This document shows, piece by piece, positions 1 to 9,392 of a stretch of 64,000 bases of DNA (the stretch's first letter is position 1; every line of letters starts with the position of its first letter). The translations under genes were made by a program, and so were the position numbers. Where the stretch lies: positions 124,001-188,000 of the forward strand of contig CAWBDS010000004.1 in the NCBI GenBank assembly GCA_963787645.1, written 5' to 3'. This stretch comes from Palsa-504 sp963787645. Lineage in GTDB: Bacteria; Actinomycetota; Actinomycetes; Streptosporangiales; Streptosporangiaceae. The notes under the pieces were generated by a model. That model did not search any database. It saw nothing but the letters and a program-made list of their open reading frames with translations, and was not told where the DNA came from.

Positions 1-273
1 GCCCAGGAGCAGATGCGGGCCTTCGGCGGGATGGTGTCCTTCCGGTTGCTGGCCGGGGAAGAGGCGGCGGTCCAGACCTGCGGCCGGACCCGGCTGTTCA
101 CCCTGGGCGAGTCGCTCGGCGGCGTCGAGTCACTGATCGAGCATCCGGCCCGGATGACGCACGCATCGGTGGCGGGCTCGCAGCTCGAGGTCCCCGGCGA
201 CCTGATCCGGCTCTCGGTGGGCATCGAAGACTGCGACGACCTGCTCGACGACCTCCGTCAGGCCCTCGCGTAA
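1..273 (+). CDS. Cystathionine gamma-synthase/gamma-lyase, C-terminal end (partial)
   Basis: The gene enters from the left edge and only its last 90 codons are present, in frame from base 1. The peptide contains SLGGVESLIEHPARMTH and ends in a segment about ligand-side helices (PGDLIRLSVGIED, then DDLLDDLRQAL). These are the standard C-terminal signatures of the PLP-dependent Cys/Met metabolism enzymes. The family makes or cleaves cystathionine in transsulfuration. The PLP lysine lies upstream of the window, so synthase and lyase cannot be told apart. A strong hairpin follows the stop codon. Confidence 0.9.
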   Translation, partial: AQEQMRAFGGMVSFRLLAGEEAAVQTCGRTRLFTLGESLGGVESLIEHPARMTHASVAGSQLEVPGDLIRLSVGIEDCDDLLDDLRQALA

Positions 274-280
274 ATAACCA

Positions 281-315
281 AGCGCCCGCGTCCACCACAT
301 GGGGACGCGGGCGCT
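281..315. terminator. Bidirectional hairpin terminator
   Basis: A perfect 13-bp stem (281-293 pairing with 303-315, AGCGCCCGCGTCC on the left arm) with a 9-base loop lies between two convergent genes. It has no long T-run, which is usual for actinobacterial terminators. Confidence 0.8.
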
Positions 316-333
316 GACACGCGGGTCGCGCGG

Positions 334-642
334 TTAGCTCTTCGCCGCGGGGGAGCTTTCCCGGTCGCTGGGCACCGCGGCCTGCGGCTTGGGCTTGTAG
401 GCCAGGGCGAACCAAGCGCCAACGGCAAAGACGACGCCGACCACGAACGCGCCGGTCGCCTTCAGCGGGTGGTGGCCGCTCGACCCGGCGATGTGCCCGG
501 GGATGAAGCTGGGCAGCGACTTGGCCGGCTCGGCCAGGTAGATGATGGCGACCACGATGAACACGAGGGCGATAACGCCGAGGATCACGGCGAGGATCGT
601 CCTGCCCGACGACCTCTCGGTTGATCCGGTGGTAGAACTCAC
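334..642 (-). CDS. Small two-helix membrane protein, unknown function
   Basis: A 102-residue protein. The start is a GTG at 642, because a near-perfect ribosome binding site (AAGGAGG) lies just before it; an ATG at 663 would place that site inside the gene. Two hydrophobic helices are visible, roughly residues 17-38 (ILAVILGVIALVFIVVAIIY) and residues 60-80 (AFVVGVVFAVGAWFALAY). They are joined by a short loop with SLPSFIPGHIAGSSGHHP. The tail is short, charged and probably cytoplasmic. I do not recognise a named family; similar small membrane proteins are common in actinomycetes. It is transcribed away from the VWA/AAA operon's 3' end. Confidence 0.7.
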   Translation of the reverse strand: MSSTTGSTERSSGRTILAVILGVIALVFIVVAIIYLAEPAKSLPSFIPGHIAGSSGHHPLKATGAFVVGVVFAVGAWFALAYKPKPQAAVPSDRESSPAAKS

Positions 643-744
643 GATTCCTCCTTGTGCGGACATGCGGTAAAGCTGTCTTAGGGTCGGCCGGTCGCGGCCC
701 GGGTCGGCTGCGACGGGTCAGGATCCGCAGCCGACGAGGAAAAT

Positions 745-2742
745 CTACCGTCGGCTGACCCTCCGGGTGCGCAAGAAGTCTCGGATGACGTACTCACCGA
801 GACGTTCGGGTGCCGCTTGCAACACCCGTCCTCCGTTCCTTCTCGCCACATTGTCAACGAACGCACTAAGCCGGGCATCGTCCGCAAGCATGAAAATATT
901 CAGTGCGGCATGCCGCCGGGTCATCTTATCCACCTCGGCCAGGGTGAGTTCGAGGGTTTCCGGCGACGGCGGCCAGTCGAACCAGGATCGCCCGTCCCGC
1001 TGCAGGTGAGCGGTGGGTTCTCCGTCGGTCACGATCAGGACAACCGGCTCGTGTTCGGGATGCCGGTCGATGTGCCGGCCGGCGATCAGCAGCGCGTGGT
1101 GCAGGTTGGTGCCCTGGACCATGTCCCAGCCCAGCCCGGCCAGATCGGTCTCGCGCAGCTCGCGCGCGTAGTTGGAGAAGCCCACCACCTGGACGGCGTC
1201 CTGCGGGAACCGGCTGCGCAGCAGCGCGTGCAGGGCCAGGGCGGTCTGCTTGGCCGCCGCCCAGGTGCCGCGCAGCTGCATCGAATAGGACAGGTCGACC
1301 AGCAGCGAGACCACCGCCGCGGTGCGCCGTTCGGTCTCCGCCACTTCGAAGTCCCGCGCCGCCAGCTTGATCCCGCCGCCCGTGCCCCCCCGCTGTGTTC
1401 CCCGGGGGGACGACCCCGCCATGCCCCCCCGCATAAGGGCGTTCCGGACCGTGGCCGGGACGTCCAGCGGTTGCTCGTCGCCGAACTCCCAGGGCCTGGT
1501 GGTGCCGGTCAGCTCGCCGGCCTGCCCGGCGTCCCGCTGGTCATGGTCACCGGAGCCGTGACCGAAGTTCATGTCGGCGAAGATCCGGCGTAGCGCCGTG
1601 TCACCCAGCCGGCGCACCGCCTTGGGGGTGAGCTCGAGGCGGCCGCCGTTGCGGGTCAGGTAGCCCTGCCGCTCGAGCTCGCGCTCCATGCGGCGCAGCG
1701 CCTCAACGTCGTCCACCGCCTGCCGGCCGAAGGCCCGCCGGACCGCATCCTCGTCGATGTCGTCCAGGCTCGCGCCCGGGTAGTCCTGCTCGAACGCGTT
1801 CTCCAGCTCGGCCAGGTCGGCCAGCTCGGCCAGGGCCGTGGTCGCGTCACTGAGCCCGAGCGGTTCGGAGCCCGACATCTGGACGCCGCCCATCGTGCCC
1901 GTCTGGTCCAGGTCCGGGCGCCTGGCCCGCAGCGCGTCGGCGAGCTGGGCCATCTCGCTCTCCAGCCCCGCATCGCCCAGCGCGTTGGACATCAGGTCGG
2001 CCAGTTCCTGGCGCTGCTCCTCGCTGAGTGAGCGCAGCAGCCGCTCGGCGGCGGCCATCCGGCTGATCAGCGAGTCGACCAGTTCCTCGAGGTTGCCCGG
2101 GTGATCCGGGAACAGGTCGCCGTAGCGCTCCATGAACTGGTCGAAGTCGGCCTGGGTGTGCTCGCCGCGGGCGTCGGCGGCCAGCATGGCGTTCAGGTCC
2201 CCGAGCATGTCCTTGACCCGCTGCATGGCCTGCGGGTCGGGGGACTGCAGGGCCTGGCGCATGCCCCGGAACTGGCTGTCCAGCACCTCGCTGCGCAGCA
2301 GCTCCCGCAGGCGCTCGAAGGTCTCCCGGGCGGCGGGCGAGCGCCAGTCGTAGTCGGCCAGCCGCCGGATGGCCTGGGCGGTGTCGGCCGGCAGTGAGTC
2401 GAGGTCGGCCTCGCGCATGCGGGCCTCGTCGCCCGGGTCCGGGAACAGTTCGGCCCGCTCCTGCCCGATGGCGGTGTCGAGCAGGGCCCGGGCCTGTTCC
2501 AGGATGCCGTCGAGCCGGCCGCTGCCGCGGATCTCACGCTGCCGCTCGCGGACCCGGCGAAGCAGGTCGTCCAGGCCGCGCCGGCCCTCTGAACCCCTTC
2601 TGAGCAGGTCCCGCAGCGCGTCGCCCGGGGTGGCGCCGGCCAGGATCTCGTCGCCCATCTCGTCCAGGGCCCCGCGCACGTCATAGGCGTCCGCCAGCGG
2701 GTCCGGGCCGTACTCGTACCGGCCGTAGCGGTAAGTAGCCAT
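745..2742 (-). CDS. VWA domain protein, partner of the AAA ATPase
   Basis: A 665-residue protein. The C-terminal 200 residues form a von Willebrand factor A domain: the metal-ion-dependent adhesion site DLSYS (DxSxS) follows a hydrophobic strand, and a later VTDGEPT supplies the second acidic residue. The long N-terminal region is charged, helical and rich in Asp, Glu and Arg, as in MoxR-associated and magnesium-chelatase-like VWA proteins. It starts 16 bases after the stop of the AAA ATPase gene, so the two form one operon. In the family, ATPase and VWA proteins act together as a chaperone or metal-insertion machine; the substrate here is unknown. Start ATG at 2742 has AAGAGG upstream. Confidence 0.85.
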   Translation of the reverse strand: MATYRYGRYEYGPDPLADAYDVRGALDEMGDEILAGATPGDALRDLLRRGSEGRRGLDDLLRRVRERQREIRGSGRLDGILEQARALLDTAIGQERAELFPDPGDEARMREADLDSLPADTAQAIRRLADYDWRSPAARETFERLRELLRSEVLDSQFRGMRQALQSPDPQAMQRVKDMLGDLNAMLAADARGEHTQADFDQFMERYGDLFPDHPGNLEELVDSLISRMAAAERLLRSLSEEQRQELADLMSNALGDAGLESEMAQLADALRARRPDLDQTGTMGGVQMSGSEPLGLSDATTALAELADLAELENAFEQDYPGASLDDIDEDAVRRAFGRQAVDDVEALRRMERELERQGYLTRNGGRLELTPKAVRRLGDTALRRIFADMNFGHGSGDHDQRDAGQAGELTGTTRPWEFGDEQPLDVPATVRNALMRGGMAGSSPRGTQRGGTGGGIKLAARDFEVAETERRTAAVVSLLVDLSYSMQLRGTWAAAKQTALALHALLRSRFPQDAVQVVGFSNYARELRETDLAGLGWDMVQGTNLHHALLIAGRHIDRHPEHEPVVLIVTDGEPTAHLQRDGRSWFDWPPSPETLELTLAEVDKMTRRHAALNIFMLADDARLSAFVDNVARRNGGRVLQAAPERLGEYVIRDFLRTRRVSRR

Positions 2743-2758
2743 GCATTGCCTCTTAAAC

Positions 2759-4204
2759 CTAGGTCCGGTACACGCTCGTGCCGTCGGCGCTGTCCTTGGA
2801 CAGCCGGCGCATCAGGTAGAGCCCCTCCAGGGTGAACTCCAGGGCCGCGGCCGCCTGGCCGAAGGATTCGCCGCCGTCCATGCCCAGCCGGGACATGATC
2901 CTGGCCAGCCCGGGCACGTCGCCGATCCGCTGCAGCAGGTCCCCGGCCGGGGTCAGCTCACCCGACTCCACCGTGCCGCCCTCGTCGAACTTGGCCAGCA
3001 GGCCGGACAGGTCCACGCTGCCCAGTCGCGAGCGGAAGGTCTCGGCGATGGCCCGGCGCAGCATCGCCCCGAGCACCTCCTCCTCCCGGCCCTCCTCACT
3101 CACCTCGAACTCGACCTTGCCGCGCAGCGTGCTGACCACCGCGGGCAGGTCGCAGACCCGGGCGACCGGCGGCTCTGGTGCCGAACCAGAGGAGCCCGCG
3201 CCGGTCAGCGCGGACCGGCGCACGGCCGAGGCCGTCGCGCTTTCCGCCGCGGCGATGGCGAACCGGGCCGAAACGCCAGAGCGCGCGTCCACAGCCGGCG
3301 AATCCCGCACCGCGCGGGTGAACCGCGCGATCACCTCGACCAGGTGGTCGGGCAGTTCGGCACCCGTCGAGACCTCGGCTTCCTGCCTGATCAAGGTCAG
3401 CTCGTCGGACAGGGACAACGGATAGTGGGTGCGGATCTCCGCGCCGAACCGGTCCTTCAGCGGCGTGATGATCCGGCCCCGGTTGGTGTAGTCCTCGGGG
3501 TTGGCGCTGGCCACCAGGAGCAGGTCCAGCGGCAGCCGGAGCGAGTAGCCGCGGATGCCGATGTCGCGCTCCTCCATCACGTTGAGCAGCGAGACCTGGA
3601 TCCGCTCGGCCAGGTCGGGCAGCTCGTTGAGGGAGAAGATGCCGCGGTTGGTCCGCGGCACCAGCCCGAAGTGAATCGTCTCCGGGTCGCCCAGGGTGCG
3701 GCCCTCGGCCACCTTGACCGGGTCGATATCGCCGATCAGGTCGCCCACGCTGGTGTCCGGCGTGGCCAGCTTCTCGCCGTACCGCTCGCGAGCGTGCCGC
3801 CAGGTCACGGGCAGCTCGTCGCCGAGCTCAGCGGCCAGCCGCCGGCAGCGCGCGCAGGCAGGCCGGTAGGGATGGTCGTTGATCTCGCAGCCCGCGACGG
3901 CCGGGGTCCACTCATCCAGCAGCCCGATGAGGGTACGGATCAGCCGGGTCTTACCCTGGCCGCGCTCGCCGAGCAGGATGATGTCGTGCCCCGCGATCAG
4001 GGACCGCTCCAGGTGCGGCAGCACGGTCTGCCCGAACCCGACGATGCCGGGAAACGGATCTTGTCCGGCCCGCATCATGGCCAGCAGGTTCTGTCTGATT
4101 TCGGTCCGGACCCCGCGGTATTCGTGGCCGCTGGCGCGCAGTTCGGCCAGAGTGGCGATGGTCGGCGGCGGGCTGGCGGGGCGCTGCTGAGTGTCTTGGT
4201 GCAC
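2759..4204 (-). CDS. MoxR/ChlI-like AAA+ ATPase
   Basis: A 481-residue AAA+ ATPase of the magnesium-chelatase ChlI/MoxR group. Walker A is GERGQGKTR near residue 80, the Walker B region is GIFSLNELPDL, and sensor 1 reads ASANPEDYTNRGRI, all as in the family. A Cys-rich stretch (CEINDHPYRPACARCRRL) between Walker A and Walker B is a likely zinc-binding insertion. The start is a GTG at 4204. It is the first gene of a two-gene operon with the VWA protein and is divergent from ilvA across 63 bases. Such pairs are known as co-chaperone systems; no substrate can be inferred. Confidence 0.88.
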   Translation of the reverse strand: MHQDTQQRPASPPPTIATLAELRASGHEYRGVRTEIRQNLLAMMRAGQDPFPGIVGFGQTVLPHLERSLIAGHDIILLGERGQGKTRLIRTLIGLLDEWTPAVAGCEINDHPYRPACARCRRLAAELGDELPVTWRHARERYGEKLATPDTSVGDLIGDIDPVKVAEGRTLGDPETIHFGLVPRTNRGIFSLNELPDLAERIQVSLLNVMEERDIGIRGYSLRLPLDLLLVASANPEDYTNRGRIITPLKDRFGAEIRTHYPLSLSDELTLIRQEAEVSTGAELPDHLVEVIARFTRAVRDSPAVDARSGVSARFAIAAAESATASAVRRSALTGAGSSGSAPEPPVARVCDLPAVVSTLRGKVEFEVSEEGREEEVLGAMLRRAIAETFRSRLGSVDLSGLLAKFDEGGTVESGELTPAGDLLQRIGDVPGLARIMSRLGMDGGESFGQAAAALEFTLEGLYLMRRLSKDSADGTSVYRT

Positions 4205-4267
4205 GTTTCGAGGCTATGTCGTGATCCGCGCACTTCGCATATGGCCCAGATCACATAGCGGTGGCCC

Positions 4268-5505
4268 ATGGCACACTTGCATTCCGTGACCATGACACCT
4301 GACGCAGTCGGCCCGGACGATGTGGTCGCCGCGCGCAAGCTGCTCCGCGACGTGATCGCGGAAACGCCGGTGATGCACTCGCGGGTGCTGTCCGAGACGG
4401 TCGGCGGGCCGGTCTTCCTGAAGTGCGAGAACCTGCAGCGGACCGGATCGTTCAAGGTACGCGGCTCCTACACCAGGATCGCCCGGCTGTCCGACGCCGA
4501 ACGGGCCCGGGGCGTGGTGGCGGCCAGCGCGGGCAACCACTCCCAGGGTGTCGCGTACGCGGCGGGCCTGCTCGGCTGCGAAGCCACCGTGGTCATGCCG
4601 GAGGGCGCGCCGCTGCCCAAGGTCGCGGCCACCCGGGGCTACGGGGCCGAGGTCGTGCTGACCGGCACCTGCGTCGAGGACGCCCTGGCCGAGGCCCTGG
4701 CCTACGCCGAGCGCACCGGCGCCGTCTTCATCCATCCCTACGACCACCCGGACGTGGTGGCCGGCCAGGGAACCGTAGGCTTCGAGATCGTCGAGCAGTG
4801 CCCGCAGGTCCGCACGGTGGTCGTCCCGGTCGGCGGCGGCGGCCTGGCCGCCGGGCTGGCGGTGGCGGTCAAGAGCCTGGACCCGGCGATCAATGTGGTC
4901 GGCGTGCAGGCTGAGGCGGTGGCGCCCTATCCGGGCTCGCTGGCCGCCGGGCATCCGGTATCGGTCCAGGCCGGCCCGACCATGGCCGACGGCATCGCGG
5001 TGAGCCGGCCGGGAGATGTCCCGTTCGCGGTCTTGTCCGCGCTGGCCGACCGGGTGGTCACGGTGTCCGAGGAGAGCCTGTCCCGCGGGCTGCTGCTGTG
5101 CCTGGAGCGCGCCAAGCAGGTGGTGGAGCCGGCCGGCGCGGCCGGGGTCGCCGCGCTGCTCGAGCACGCCCGCGACCTCGTCCCCCGGTCGTGGTCATCC
5201 TGTCCGGTGGCAACATCGACCCGCTGCTGCTGGCCAAGCTGCTCCGGCACGGCCTGACCGCGGCCGGCCGCTACCTGGCCTTCCGCTGCCGGCTGCCCGA
5301 TCAGCCCGGGTCGCTGGCCAAGCTGCTGGGCGACCTGGCCGATCTGGGCGCCAACGTGCTCGAGGTGGGCCACGAACGGCTTGGACCGCGGCTGCACGTG
5401 GACGAGGCCGAGGTGTTCCTGGTCGTCGAGACCCGAGGTCCCGCGCACTGCGAGGATCTGATCAGCGCGTTGCGGGCCGCGGGTTATACCCTCGCTTTTA
5501 CCTAA
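4268..5505 (+). CDS. ilvA: Threonine ammonia-lyase (frameshifted)
   Basis: PLP-dependent threonine dehydratase, which converts threonine to 2-oxobutyrate and ammonia for isoleucine synthesis. The PLP lysine lies in SFKVRGSY, the phosphate-binding loop in PVGGGGLAAGL, and a C-terminal ACT-like domain in YLAFRCRLPDQPGSLAKLL. The first 305 or so codons read in one frame. At about 5186 the frame must drop by one base: the C-run before GGTCGTGGTC is one C short, and VVVILSGGNIDPLLLAKLL continues in the next frame to 5505. The repaired length is about 412 residues, normal for this family. ATG at 4292 is an alternative start. A real pseudogene or a sequencing error are both possible. Confidence 0.88.
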
Positions 5506-5528
5506 CCTCCTTCAGGGAGGGCGTACAG

Positions 5529-6926
5529 GTGAGACCAGGCGTTCCCGCACTGACCATCGCACTTCTCGCCATTTTCGTGTCCGCCTGCACTTCGGCTAAT
5601 ACGCGCGCCGACGCCAATCGTGCCCCGGTGTTCTACGTTTCCCCCAGGGGCAACGGCACGAATGGGCTCAGCTGGTCGACGGCATGGCGTGACACAGCAC
5701 AGATCAAATGGTCGGTGATACGTCCGGGTTCGGTAATCGTGCTTGATGGAGGTGATTCAGTCTGCAGCGTCTCACCGTATGATTTCGAGCGCTCCGCGCC
5801 CGATCCCGGCGTGACCTGCGGGCAACGTTACCACCCCTTCAGCATCGGCCAGGATGACATTACGATCGAGCGGTCCACCGCAGCCGGGCATGACGGTACC
5901 GTCGTCATCGACGGCGGCCGCGATACCCCGTTGCCGTATTGCGGCCAAGCCTCGTACCGGGCGACTGGCGGGGTGACCGCGGGTATCGACCTGAATGGCC
6001 ACTCCGGGACGGTCATCGACGGGATGACCCGCAGTGGCATCGTGGTCCGCGGCGCCCGGAACGGGGTCATCATGGACGGCGGCGGCCATGACGTGCTCCG
6101 CAACATGGAGATCTTCGACAACGGCTTCGCCATCGCTCATTCCTGGGGCTACTCGTCAGACGGCAACGGCATTTTGATGGGCGGGGAGGACAACGTCTAT
6201 GACCGGCTCCTCGTCCACGACAACGGCCAGGATGAGTTCCATTCCGATTCCGCCGGGTACGACGAATCTGGATCGGCGGTGGATGATTCCTGGCTGGGCG
6301 CCATCCGGGCCGATCCCCGCTATCCGGGCGAGTCATTCAACGATCTCGAGGCCTCCGGCCACGACCCGGGCTGCACGCATGCCGACGGGGTGCAGATCTT
6401 CGCACCCGGCACCACGATGAGCGGCCTGACGTTCAGCTACGACGTATTCGGGCCGGGTACCAACCACGGTTTGTATCCCTCTGACGGCGGTACCGGTGCC
6501 ACGTTCGACGACGTAACCGTCAGCGACTCGCTTTTCCTGGACACCGATAGCATCAATATTCTTTCCGACAACAGGGTGCACGGCTGGGACCTCAGTCACG
6601 ATACGCTCTTCGCTACGCAAGGCGGAATTCAGATCCCGAGTAACGGTATCAATACGATGACCGACGTGATAAAGTACGGCGGCTGGGTTGACGTGTCTGG
6701 TGGTCCATGGGTCACTTCGGGTGATGTCTGGTACCTGGGTGATCCATTGCCGGGCAGTTCCGCACATTTCAACCCTCGGTTCGCGTCAATCCCGAGGGGA
6801 CCATTTCCCAGCCTGACTAGCCTGCATATGGCCGACCTGACCCCGTCGGCGACGACCAGCGGTTCGCCGCTGCATTCGGTGTCCGCTCTGCTAGCGCGAA
6901 TCGATGCCCTTGATTCCGGGTATTAG
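5529..6926 (+). CDS. Secreted right-handed beta-helix lipoprotein
   Basis: A 465-residue protein starting at GTG 5529, with AGGGAGG eight bases upstream. The N-terminus is a lipoprotein signal: hydrophobic ALTIALLAIF then the lipobox VSAC. The body has repeated short beta-strand turns (GIVVRGARNGVIMDG, HDVLRNMEIFDNG, LTFSYDVFGPGTNHGLYPSD) typical of parallel beta-helix (pectate-lyase-like, NosD/DUF1565-type) folds, which often bind or cleave polysaccharides. No catalytic set can be assigned. Its base composition looks less GC-rich than its neighbours, which may mean recent acquisition. It overlaps the 3' end of the convergent sigma factor gene by four bases. Confidence 0.75.
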   Translation: MRPGVPALTIALLAIFVSACTSANTRADANRAPVFYVSPRGNGTNGLSWSTAWRDTAQIKWSVIRPGSVIVLDGGDSVCSVSPYDFERSAPDPGVTCGQRYHPFSIGQDDITIERSTAAGHDGTVVIDGGRDTPLPYCGQASYRATGGVTAGIDLNGHSGTVIDGMTRSGIVVRGARNGVIMDGGGHDVLRNMEIFDNGFAIAHSWGYSSDGNGILMGGEDNVYDRLLVHDNGQDEFHSDSAGYDESGSAVDDSWLGAIRADPRYPGESFNDLEASGHDPGCTHADGVQIFAPGTTMSGLTFSYDVFGPGTNHGLYPSDGGTGATFDDVTVSDSLFLDTDSINILSDNRVHGWDLSHDTLFATQGGIQIPSNGINTMTDVIKYGGWVDVSGGPWVTSGDVWYLGDPLPGSSAHFNPRFASIPRGPFPSLTSLHMADLTPSATTSGSPLHSVSALLARIDALDSGY

Positions 6927-7774
6927 CGCGAGCCGGCGAAGATGAACACCACAGCGGCGATAGCCCATACCACCGCGACCCACCCGGTGAAGACCATGGT
7001 AATGGTCGCCGGCCGCTTATGGCGGAAGATGCTCCGCCAGTGCACGCTGATCGCCTCGGAAAACCGTGCCAGGGCCACTCGGCGGCGGTACGTCATCACC
7101 TCTGGAGTCACGTCGGAGGCAGCGGCGGAGCACGCCCGGAGTACCTGTTCCCTGAGCTCTGGGGGGAGCGGGGGCAGCGGCAGCACGCCCGACAGCGCCG
7201 CCGGTCGCAGCGGGCCTCGCCGGCGACTGGCCGCTCGCCCGGTGCGCGCGGTCAGCAGAGCATCCAGGGCCTGCTCCAGCCGGCCGCGAGAACGCGCGGC
7301 CATGGCGTGCGCGCGGCCCCATGACACGCCGAGTGCGATGGCGAGGTCGGCGTCGTGAAGATCGTGGCGGAACTGCAGCTCGATGAGCTCACGCTCGCGT
7401 GGCTTCAGTCCGGCGAGCACGGCGCGGATCAGCGTCGGGAGCTCGCCTTCTCCGCCGCCGCGGTCGAGGGCGGTCGGGCCGTCCGTCACCTTGACTGGCT
7501 CCGGATGGCTGGCCGCCGGCGCCATCCGGAGCCGGCGCAGGCATTCCCGGCGGGCGACCGAATACAGCCACGGACGCAGCCCGGGAGGCTCCGAGAGATT
7601 TTCTGGCGCGGTGCCGATGACGAACGTATCCCGCAACGCCTCGGCCGCATCGGCTGGCTGGCCTAGCATCCAGTGGCAGTAGCCATACAGGGCCGCGGCG
7701 TATTTGTCGTATGCCGCGCTCACGCCTGCCGGATCTTGCGACCGTATCGCTGCAACCACCTCGGGGTCGTCCAT
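6923..7774 (-). CDS. ECF-like sigma factor with C-terminal membrane anchor
   Basis: A 283-residue protein; I chose the start at 7774 because MDDPEVVAAIRSQDP begins the sigma domain, whereas the open frame upstream has no family features. Region 2 is seen in AAYDKYAAALYGYCHWML...ALRDTFVIG, and region 4 in LKPRERELIELQFRHDLHDADLAIALGVS. After region 4 comes a linker (LPPLPPELREQVLRAC) and a single transmembrane helix at the extreme C-terminus (VFTGWVAVVWAIAAVVFIFAGSR region). It is the free-standing relative of the sigma part of the large fusion at 37179-40958 but lacks the HxxxCxxC motif found there. It is divergent from the sensor kinase gene at 7980. A membrane-held sigma factor needs release or acts from the membrane; which is unknown. 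Confidence 0.8.
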   Translation of the reverse strand: MDDPEVVAAIRSQDPAGVSAAYDKYAAALYGYCHWMLGQPADAAEALRDTFVIGTAPENLSEPPGLRPWLYSVARRECLRRLRMAPAASHPEPVKVTDGPTALDRGGGEGELPTLIRAVLAGLKPRERELIELQFRHDLHDADLAIALGVSWGRAHAMAARSRGRLEQALDALLTARTGRAASRRRGPLRPAALSGVLPLPPLPPELREQVLRACSAAASDVTPEVMTYRRRVALARFSEAISVHWRSIFRHKRPATITMVFTGWVAVVWAIAAVVFIFAGSR

Positions 7775-7979
7775 AGCCCGCACGTTAGTTGAAATTTCCC
7801 CAAATAGCCCGCATGGCTGCCGACCTTGATCTCTAGCCTTGTTAGGCAAGTTGTTAAGGAAGTCAGCTGATACGCACCGGATAAACTGCGACTCGTTTGC
7901 ATAAGTCACTTTAGTTGCCTATTATGTACATACGCGCCCCCTTAATCAAGACTTTCAGGGTCGTGGAGGGGAAGCGAGC

Positions 7980-9392
7980 GTGGGGAAAAGTGGCCCAGGC
8001 AAGCTTTTCCGGGGCATGCACGGCGCAGTGATACTGACCGCCATTGCGTCGGCGGTGACCACCGCCGCCCTGGCCTTGATCCCGGCGCTGCACCTGGCCT
8101 ATCCGTGGCAGGCGGAAAACCTGGCCATCGAAACGGCGGCCTCCACGATCGCGCTGCTGGCCTGCTTCATGGTGTCCGGCCGTCTTCGCCGCCGTACCCG
8201 GCTGAACGAGCTGATGCTGGCCTGTTCCCTCGGGGTCCTGGCGCTGTCGAATCTGTTCTTCGTGACCATCCCGATCGTGGCGGGCTGGGCGCCGGATGAC
8301 CTGACGGTCTGGGCGGCACCCATGGCCCGTTCGCTGGGTGCCGTGCTGTTCGTCCTCGCTGCCCTGGTCCCCCAACTCCGCCTGCGGCAGTCCGGGCTGG
8401 TGCTCGCCGCGGGCGCGGCCGGCGTGAGCATCGCGCTCCTCCCGACCATCTTTCTTGTCCACGCGCTGGCCCGCCGGCTGTCGCCCCAGGTGATAGCGTC
8501 CCTGGCCCCCGAGTCATCCTCGCGGCCCGACCTGCACCTGCACCTGGCCGCGCTGGTGCTGGAGCTCGCGGTGGCGATGCTGTACGGGGTGGCCACGGTC
8601 GGGTTCTGGCAACGCTCCTGGCAGCTGGGTGATGAGTTCTTCGGCTGGCTCGCCGTCGCGGCCGTGCTGGCTGCCGCATCGCATATCAATTACTTGCTGT
8701 ACCCGGCGATTAATTCACAGTCCCTGTACGCCGGCGACGCGTTCCGGTTCGCGTTCTACGTCGTTCTCCTGGTCGGCTGCATGCGGGAGATCTGGTCCTA
8801 CTGGCAGGCCCTCTCGAACGCGGCGGTCCTCGAGGAGCGGCAGCGGATCGCCTGCAACCTGCATGACGGGGTAGCGCAGGAGCTTGCCTACCTGGCGCGC
8901 AACCTGGATGCACTGAGCGGGACGGCTGACTCCGAAGGCCTGGTCCGGTTGCGCGGGGCCGTCGCGCGTGCGCAACTGGAGTCCCGCCGGGCGATCGGCG
9001 CGCTGGCCGCGCCCAGCGGGTTCCCGTTCGAGGTCGTGCTGGCCGAAGCCGTGACCGAGGTCGCCGAGCGCTACCACATCGAGATAGACCTGGATATCAC
9101 GCGCAACCTGCGGCTGTCGGCCGCGCGACGCGAAGCACTCGTGCGGATATCCTGCGAGGCCGTCACCAACGCCGCCCGGCACAGCGGGACCGGCCGGATC
9201 GCACTCGAGCTGGAACGGGACGGCTCCCGGGTACGGCTGCGGGTCAGCGACCGGGGGCACGGGTTTGACGCCGCCGCGCCCGGCGGCGGGTTCGGCCTTA
9301 CCTCGATGCGCGAGCGCGCGCACTCGGTGGGCAGCGAGTTGCTTGTCTCCTCGGTGCCTGGCCATGGCAGTCAGGTAGAGGTGATGATGTGA
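7980..9392 (+). CDS. Membrane sensor histidine kinase (NarL/DesK type)
   Basis: A 470-residue kinase starting at GTG 7980 behind GGAGGGG. The N-terminal 270 residues hold about eight hydrophobic helices and no extracellular domain, so the input is probably sensed in or near the membrane. The dimerisation box is RQRIACNLHDGVAQEL with the phospho-accepting His near residue 295. The HATPase domain has ISCEAVTNAARHSG (N box), DRGHGF and GGFGLTSMRERA (G boxes), as in HisKA_3 kinases. The gene overlaps the downstream response regulator by four bases, so the two form a standard pair. Confidence 0.92.
   Translation: MGKSGPGKLFRGMHGAVILTAIASAVTTAALALIPALHLAYPWQAENLAIETAASTIALLACFMVSGRLRRRTRLNELMLACSLGVLALSNLFFVTIPIVAGWAPDDLTVWAAPMARSLGAVLFVLAALVPQLRLRQSGLVLAAGAAGVSIALLPTIFLVHALARRLSPQVIASLAPESSSRPDLHLHLAALVLELAVAMLYGVATVGFWQRSWQLGDEFFGWLAVAAVLAAASHINYLLYPAINSQSLYAGDAFRFAFYVVLLVGCMREIWSYWQALSNAAVLEERQRIACNLHDGVAQELAYLARNLDALSGTADSEGLVRLRGAVARAQLESRRAIGALAAPSGFPFEVVLAEAVTEVAERYHIEIDLDITRNLRLSAARREALVRISCEAVTNAARHSGTGRIALELERDGSRVRLRVSDRGHGFDAAAPGGGFGLTSMRERAHSVGSELLVSSVPGHGSQVEVMM

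Noticed and set aside
2741..4258. Long open frame on the + strand opposite the AAA ATPase
   Set aside because: It is an antisense shadow of a well-supported ATPase gene; its translation is low-complexity and has no motif.
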